NCBI GenBank assembly: GCA_031267635.1
Contig: JAIRYX010000436.1
Coordinates: 1-9,653 of the forward strand
DNA from: Planctomycetaceae bacterium
GTDB lineage: Bacteria > Planctomycetota > Planctomycetia > Pirellulales > Thermoguttaceae
DNA: 9,653 nucleotides
Reading direction: 5' to 3'
Shown here piece by piece: positions 5,513-9,653 of this stretch (position 1 is its first letter; every line of letters begins with the position of its first letter). The notes under the pieces are model-generated. The model was not told where the DNA came from. It saw only the letters and a list, made by a program, of their open reading frames with translations, and searched no databases. The position numbers and the translations under genes are program-made.

Positions 5513-6316
5513 TCAAAAACCACCGCTTGCAACGACAACAAGCCGCTCGCGTTGTTTGTCATTCATCGTCATCATCGCGGTTGAAAAGGCGTCCGCCAAC
5601 GCCGCAGTTTTGGCTTGAATGCTGATTCGTTCACCGGTTGCGGCGAAAGATTGTTGATGAACGTCAAAAATATGTTGTCCGCGAATTGATATGCCGGAGC
5701 AACTGACAGCGGAATTGACAAGGGAAATCGTTTTTTCTCCATCGGGATATTCGACCGAAACTTGCCAACCGGAAAAGGCGGTCGGTGCTTCCAATGCCAA
5801 TATCGTACTCGCGGACGCACAAAGCAACGCCTTGGAATATCCATAATTTCGGAGAATATCAGCGGTGAAATCCAATGCGAAACCTTTGCCGATTCCGCCA
5901 AAGTCAATCTTCAAAGATTTCGCCGACGATTGAACCCGACAAGGACGGCGGAATAAGACAAACGGCGGCTTTGCTTCGTCCGATAACTCCGATAAATAAG
6001 CAACGTCAAAATGTCCGTTGGTGAAACGCTTTGCTTCCAACGCTGCCTCTAAACATTGGTGCGTTTCCGGTGAAATCACAAGCGTTTCTCCGAATTTCAG
6101 CCGATTGATTTGAGAAATTTCGCTATCCTCAATAAAACGACTCCAAAGCAATTCGAGACGTTTAATTTCGTCAAAAACCTCTTCCGCAACGGCACGGACG
6201 CGGTTACTGTCGTGTGCGGACGCTTCAATGTGCAGCGAAAACTGCGTTGCCATTAAAACGTCGTGATAAACATACCGCACAAAATCAGACGGCGGTTTAT
6301 TCCATAGTTGACTCAT
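5513..6316 (-). CDS. apbE: ApbE-like FAD:protein FMN transferase, divergent and short
   Basis: Family members move FMN from FAD to a threonine or serine of a target protein, with Mg2+, usually on the outer face of the membrane. Seen here in 267 residues: an N-terminal strand (about 13-32), LLWSRFIEDSEISQIN (56-71, the conserved LSR/F..DSE.S..N segment ending in N71), FDVAYLSEL (103-111), DFGGIGKGFALD (138-149, well conserved), HIFD (215-218) and ADAFSTA (241-247), whose D242 and T246 fit the Mg-binding D-x3-T pair. Oddities: the glycine-rich motif after the GKG segment is replaced by LCASAST (165-171), HIFDVHQQ lacks the usual P-x-TG after HxxD, and the C-terminus ends soon after the Mg site. 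No signal peptide or lipobox is seen, unusual for the family. An in-frame TTG lies one codon upstream; ATG at 6316 is preferred. It overlaps the preceding gene by 20 bases, suggesting translational coupling. No obvious flavinylation target is nearby. Confidence 0.8.
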   Translation of the reverse strand: MSQLWNKPPSDFVRYVYHDVLMATQFSLHIEASAHDSNRVRAVAEEVFDEIKRLELLWSRFIEDSEISQINRLKFGETLVISPETHQCLEAALEAKRFTNGHFDVAYLSELSDEAKPPFVLFRRPCRVQSSAKSLKIDFGGIGKGFALDFTADILRNYGYSKALLCASASTILALEAPTAFSGWQVSVEYPDGEKTISLVNSAVSCSGISIRGQHIFDVHQQSFAATGERISIQAKTAALADAFSTAMMTMNDKQRERLVVVASGGF

Positions 6317-7175
6317 CAAGAGAACGCCATTTTTTCATTGATTTTTCCAGATGAACTTTCGCGTCGCCGGAAATGCCATAGCATTGAAGTCCGATCGGTC
6401 CGCGATAGCCCGTCTTTTTCAGTAATTGAAGAAATGCTGTTATGTCAAATGTTCCCGAATCAAGCGGCTGAAGCCAATTTCCTTTTTTTGCCTGAATTTC
6501 TTCCGGCGTGTCCGTTCCGTTAATCGTCACTGTGGAAAGATAAGGTTGCGCCGTTGCGAGAACCGATTCTAAATTTTCACTTTTATCCACCGCCGCCCAA
6601 TGACAAAGGTTGAACATCACGCCGATTTTGTGGTCGGGAAACCGTTTCGCAAGACGCACGCAATCCGCCGTCGTCTCGCACCAATTATGAACGTGCGGAT
6701 AGAGAACGATCTTGACTCCTAACGGTTCGGCGATTCTTTCAATCTGATCAATGACTTCAACGGCTTTGTCGTCCAACGACATATCGGACGGCTTTCCTCC
6801 TGAAATCAACAACGCTAATTGCGTTCCTTCGCCTTTCAGACACGCAATTTTTTCGGCAAGTTGCGGATCGAACGGCGGATTGGCGGAAAGTTTGACCTCA
6901 AAATAAACTTGTGCTACTTTGAGGTGGTTTTTCCGCGCGGACGCAACACGTTTTTCCAAATCGTTAAGCCAAAGGTGCGCCACGCCGTCGAAACCGAGTT
7001 CCCGCAACATTTCATTTTGTTGTTCGATAGTGCGGTGTTTCGCGTCGTGCGTGTCCATGCAAAGCGCAAAAAACGGATAGCGTTTTGAAACGTCTGTTTC
7101 GTCGGCAAACGAACAGACGGAAAAGAATGTCGTTGCCGCCAATATCACAGAAATAAAAGAAGTTGTCTTTGTCAT
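6297..7175 (-). CDS. Secreted sugar-phosphate isomerase/epimerase-like TIM-barrel protein
   Basis: A 292-residue protein of the xylose-isomerase-like TIM-barrel superfamily. A Sec signal peptide is clear: MTK, a hydrophobic stretch (about 5-21), and a likely cut after SFA (22-24), so it probably acts in the periplasm. The barrel runs from about residue 33 to 290. Likely metal or substrate ligands are H161 and H163 (YPHVHNW), H192 (NLCHW), D239 and the final GLQCYG (262-267). These motifs mark a subfamily common beside Gfo/Idh/MocA genes. Relatives act in sugar isomerisation, epimerisation or 3-keto-glycoside cleavage; the substrate here is not predictable. Start choice: a GTG at 7232 overlaps the upstream stop as GTGA and would add 19 residues before the signal peptide; ATG at 7175 gives a normal signal peptide and is preferred, although its ribosome site is weak. 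Its 3' end overlaps apbE. Confidence 0.87.
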   Translation of the reverse strand: MTKTTSFISVILAATTFFSVCSFADETDVSKRYPFFALCMDTHDAKHRTIEQQNEMLRELGFDGVAHLWLNDLEKRVASARKNHLKVAQVYFEVKLSANPPFDPQLAEKIACLKGEGTQLALLISGGKPSDMSLDDKAVEVIDQIERIAEPLGVKIVLYPHVHNWCETTADCVRLAKRFPDHKIGVMFNLCHWAAVDKSENLESVLATAQPYLSTVTINGTDTPEEIQAKKGNWLQPLDSGTFDITAFLQLLKKTGYRGPIGLQCYGISGDAKVHLEKSMKKWRSLDESTME

Positions 7176-7228
7176 GAGCGATAGCTTTCTATGTGATGCG
7201 TTTGCAATACTATTAAACCGGCATTTTT

Positions 7229-8587
7229 TCACTCAAACATTTCATCGCTAAACGAAACCGTTTTACCGGTATCCGCTGATTCGGCAAGTTTCCATGCGAT
7301 GATGTGCGACGCGAAAGCGTCTCCGCCGGAACAGTTTAAGTTTTCCGAACCAAATGCCGCGTTGACAAAATTCGCAAGATGCAACTGAATCGCCGAATTG
7401 GTTCGCGTCATCGGAAGTTGATACGGAACAACGTTGCCCGTTTCTCGTACTTTGATTAAATTGGGGTCTTCGCCTTCTTTTTCAACGTTGACTTTGGTCA
7501 AGTCGCCGCGGCGGAGAAATTCGTTCCATTTGGCAAGTCCCGGTTCGGCGTAAAGACGGAAAAATTCGTCGTTGAGCGACGTTTGCAGCGATCCGTTTTC
7601 GCCGAAAATATGTTCAAACGGCAAACTTCCGCCCGCGCTGGTCGTTGTCCAAACTCGACTGACTCCGCGAACTGTCCCTTTCGGAAGAACATAAGTCAGC
7701 AACGCCGACGTGTTATCGAATGTATCGCCGTACTTGTAATAATCCAATCCGCCCGACGCGGTCGCTTCGCGCGGACGTATTTTGAAAAACCACTCGAATA
7801 CGTCCAGTTGTTGAGCAAAAAAGTTCGCGCATTGACCGTTGCAATATTTGCGGTACTGTTTCCAATTCCGATATTGACTCATGGATTCGTAACCGTAACG
7901 TTTCAGCGTGTCATCGGGCAGCGTGTCGCGTTCCGCCCAAATCATTTCCGAATGAACGCGGCGATTCGCCTGCGTTTCAAAATGTGTGATGATTCCGAGC
8001 AGCAACTCGCGCGATTCTTCCGATTGCAAAAGTTTTTGCATAGCGTGCCGGTATCTCGGATCGCTACGGCGTTCCAAACCGATTTGCAGCAAACGCGAAT
8101 GATCGTTCGACGCTTTGATCATTGCCCGCGCGTCGTCCGCGTTTGTCGCCATCATCGGTTCGCAATAGACATGAAGTCCGGCGTCCAATGCGTCCATTGT
8201 TTGCTTGGCGTGAAGGAAATCGGGCGTTGCAATGACGAGAGCGTCTAATTTCCCTTTTTCTTTGTCGAGCAATTCATGAAAATCGGCGTACATCGCAATT
8301 TCGGCGTTTTCGTCTTCCAATTCGCTTTCGAGATAAAGTTTTGCCGACCGTCTTGCGGAAAGCAAAATATCGCAAACCGCCGCGATTTTCATGTTCGGAA
8401 TTTTCAATCCGACATTGATAATCGCGCGACCTTGCCGACCGCATCCGACAATTCCGACACGAAGCGGTTGCGCGGCATTTTCATGTGTTTGTTTTTCTTC
8501 GGTCTTGTCTTCAGCAAAAATTGTTCCGGCTACCAATAAACCGGAACCAATCGCCGCACTTTGAGAAATAAAATCACGTCGTTTCAT
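7229..8587 (-). CDS. Tat-exported Gfo/Idh/MocA family protein with altered catalytic residues
   Basis: A 452-residue NAD(P)-dependent oxidoreductase-family protein. The N-terminus MKRRDFISQSAAIGSGLLVAG is a twin-arginine signal (R3R4), implying export folded, probably with cofactor. The Rossmann fold begins near 42, with the dinucleotide motif G48-C-G50-R-Q-G53, and continues through VIATPDFLHA (118-127). The second, substrate domain covers about 165-450 and includes the planctomycete-style YRNWKQYRKY (239-248) and TASGGLDYYKYGDTFDN (276-292). Oddity: where relatives have YCEKP, this protein has YCEPM (141-145), so the catalytic lysine is replaced by proline. In the segment usually GG...D.G.HQ(I/V)D, it has NGQCANFFAQQLD (250-262), so the usual Asp and His are N255 and Q259. 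It may bind NAD and substrate without classic dehydrogenase chemistry. ATG at 8587 is preceded by only a weak A-rich ribosome site. Confidence 0.92.
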   Translation of the reverse strand: MKRRDFISQSAAIGSGLLVAGTIFAEDKTEEKQTHENAAQPLRVGIVGCGRQGRAIINVGLKIPNMKIAAVCDILLSARRSAKLYLESELEDENAEIAMYADFHELLDKEKGKLDALVIATPDFLHAKQTMDALDAGLHVYCEPMMATNADDARAMIKASNDHSRLLQIGLERRSDPRYRHAMQKLLQSEESRELLLGIITHFETQANRRVHSEMIWAERDTLPDDTLKRYGYESMSQYRNWKQYRKYCNGQCANFFAQQLDVFEWFFKIRPREATASGGLDYYKYGDTFDNTSALLTYVLPKGTVRGVSRVWTTTSAGGSLPFEHIFGENGSLQTSLNDEFFRLYAEPGLAKWNEFLRRGDLTKVNVEKEGEDPNLIKVRETGNVVPYQLPMTRTNSAIQLHLANFVNAAFGSENLNCSGGDAFASHIIAWKLAESADTGKTVSFSDEMFE

Positions 8588-8625
8588 TTTTGTTGTCTTA
8601 AAAATTATTTTGAATTAAACTTCAT

Positions 8626-8655
8626 TCGCTTACGTTTCGCGTCTTGATTAAGCGA
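8626..8655. repeat. Small inverted repeat between the Tat TIM-barrel and Gfo/Idh genes
   Basis: TCGCTTA (8626-8632) and TAAGCGA (8649-8655) are perfect reverse complements around a 16-base loop, in the 92-base spacer of the putative operon. There is no T-run behind it in the - direction, so a terminator is unlikely. It could be an RNA hairpin that tunes expression of the two genes, or chance. Confidence 0.2.
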
Positions 8656-8679
8656 CGCACGCATCGCCCTACTCTGCGA

Positions 8680-9627
8680 TTAGCCGAACCATTTGCGGTT
8701 GCGGTTTTTCACGCTGTCGTGAGCAAGAATTTCGTTGAGCAACCGCGTGTCTTCGTCGATTTCGTAATCGAACATACCGACCACGGCGAAGTCCGCGCCG
8801 TTAGCAAACGTATATTCAAAAGCGTTGCGAGGCGGAATCGCTCCAGCCGCCATGATTTTATACGCAATCCAAGGTTTCTCGACTTTGGACATCGTTTCAA
8901 TCACTTTATTCGAGTCTTCGCACCACGATGAATCGTGATTTAAATTTGCGCTGGGATAATTACGATGATGAAACGTTTTTAAATAAAAATCGCATTTGAC
9001 GTTTTCCTGTTCGCACACTTCAATCACCGAAAGTTGGTGAGCCGCGACGCCGACAGGAACGTCGAAAGATTTCATTGTGGAAACCGCTTTTTTAATCAAT
9101 TTCGGTTGCTTGACGAGTTGATCGGCTTGAATGCCCCACAAATAAAGAGCGTCAACGCCTGCGTCAATGCACTGCTGACACATTTGCGTATATTCCGCCA
9201 TTTCATCGTTGATGGGAGCGGTCGGACAAATAATCCATTGAATTTTTCCGCCCTGTTTTTTGTACTCGCGCATCCCGTCAACCACGCCTTTCGCTGTGTG
9301 AATTACAACGGCAGTGACCCCGTGCGCTTCAGCGATCCGCATCGTCTCGAAGATTTTTTCGGGAGTGTTGTAATGAGCGGCAAGGTTATAAACGTAACGT
9401 AAGTCTCTGGAATGTGTGTAATGGGTCAGAAGATTTCCGCCCAAAAGCATTCGCCCGATAGTCAAACCGGCAATTGTGCCGGACGGGATTTGTTGTTTTG
9501 CCGTAATCGGTTTTTGTTCGTCGGCATGAGCGGTATTCGCCAATGACGGCATTCCAACCGCCGACGCCATACTTGCACCTAACGCAGTCGCTTTAACAAA
9601 ATCACGACGATTCATTTTTGATAACAT
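8680..9627 (-). CDS. Tat-exported TIM-barrel protein, aldo/keto-reductase-like family
   Basis: A 315-residue exported protein. MNRRDFVKATALGASMASAVG (from residue 5) is a twin-arginine signal with R7R8; cleavage is likely after AHA (34-36). The rest looks like one TIM barrel: LTIGRMLLGGNLL (55-67), SRDLRYVYNL (73-82), alternating strands and helices, KTFHHRNYPS (217-226), and the C-terminal WIAYKIMAAGAIPP...GADFAVVGMFDYEIDED (253-293). This pattern matches an uncharacterised Tat-signal family, distantly aldo/keto-reductase-like, that I associate with planctomycetes. I could not place the aldo/keto reductase catalytic Tyr/Lys/His/Asp set, so enzyme activity is unproven. It is the first gene of the operon visible here; its promoter is outside the window or in its last 26 bases. 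Start: GGAG at 9639-9636 is eight bases before the ATG at 9627 but only two before another ATG at 9633, so 9627 is preferred. Confidence 0.85.
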   Translation of the reverse strand: MLSKMNRRDFVKATALGASMASAVGMPSLANTAHADEQKPITAKQQIPSGTIAGLTIGRMLLGGNLLTHYTHSRDLRYVYNLAAHYNTPEKIFETMRIAEAHGVTAVVIHTAKGVVDGMREYKKQGGKIQWIICPTAPINDEMAEYTQMCQQCIDAGVDALYLWGIQADQLVKQPKLIKKAVSTMKSFDVPVGVAAHQLSVIEVCEQENVKCDFYLKTFHHRNYPSANLNHDSSWCEDSNKVIETMSKVEKPWIAYKIMAAGAIPPRNAFEYTFANGADFAVVGMFDYEIDEDTRLLNEILAHDSVKNRNRKWFG

Positions 9628-9635
9628 AGTCATTT

Positions 9636-9639
9636 CTCC
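9636..9639 (-). promoter_or_regulatory. Ribosome binding site of the Tat TIM-barrel gene
   Basis: GGAG on the - strand, within TTTTGGAGAAATG, is the clearest Shine-Dalgarno match in the window. Its eight-base distance to the ATG at 9627 selects that codon over the ATG at 9633, which is too close. Confidence 0.6.
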
Positions 9640-9653
9640 AAAATAAAATTTTA

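Noticed and set aside
7583..8248. 221-residue open frame on the + strand opposite the Gfo/Idh gene
   Set aside because: The opposite strand encodes a clear family member across the whole span; the + frame shows no domain.

Overview
The window looks like a chromosomal segment of a moderate-GC member of the Planctomycetota, perhaps Pirellulales-like. The taxonomic call is inference from gene content: two twin-arginine-signalled proteins (a Gfo/Idh/MocA oxidoreductase and a TIM-barrel protein of an aldo/keto-reductase-like family), plus a secreted sugar-phosphate-isomerase-type protein with the YPH...NLCHW...GLQCYG signature. These are types I associate with planctomycetes and related phyla. No rRNA, tRNA, CRISPR array, transposase or phage gene is visible.

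Left end (1-330): no recognisable gene, but an unusual array of about fourteen degenerate 21-bp units. It reads without a stop on the + strand as seven-residue repeats and carries a nested inverted repeat. The array stops beside the 3' end of the next gene.

Region 330-3090: two divergent genes. On the - strand is an NtrC-family response regulator (receiver, sigma-54 AAA+, Fis-type HTH). On the + strand is trpD (anthranilate phosphoribosyltransferase), with no other trp gene nearby. The 241-bp divergent spacer holds a good sigma-70 promoter for trpD whose -10 box lies inside a perfect 16-bp palindrome. It also holds an exact 11-bp tandem duplication that overlaps the start codon of the regulator.

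Region 3134-5350: a cheA-type histidine kinase on the - strand, convergent with trpD. Its domains are in permuted order: dimerisation, ATPase and CheW-like domains first, then the phosphotransfer (Hpt) domain and a P2-like domain at the C-terminus. No CheW, CheY, CheR/B or receptor gene is present in the window.

Region 5513-9627: four co-directional - strand genes that look like one operon. In transcription order they are a Tat-exported TIM-barrel protein, a Tat-exported Gfo/Idh/MocA protein, a Sec-exported sugar-phosphate isomerase/epimerase-like protein that follows closely, and a shortened ApbE-like flavin transferase that overlaps it. The three exported proteins suggest extracytoplasmic carbohydrate modification. 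The Gfo/Idh protein has replaced all three residues usually regarded as catalytic in the family, so it may have a changed or non-enzymatic role. The most noteworthy items are the permuted CheA, the Gfo/Idh protein with a substituted active site, and the 21-bp repeat array.
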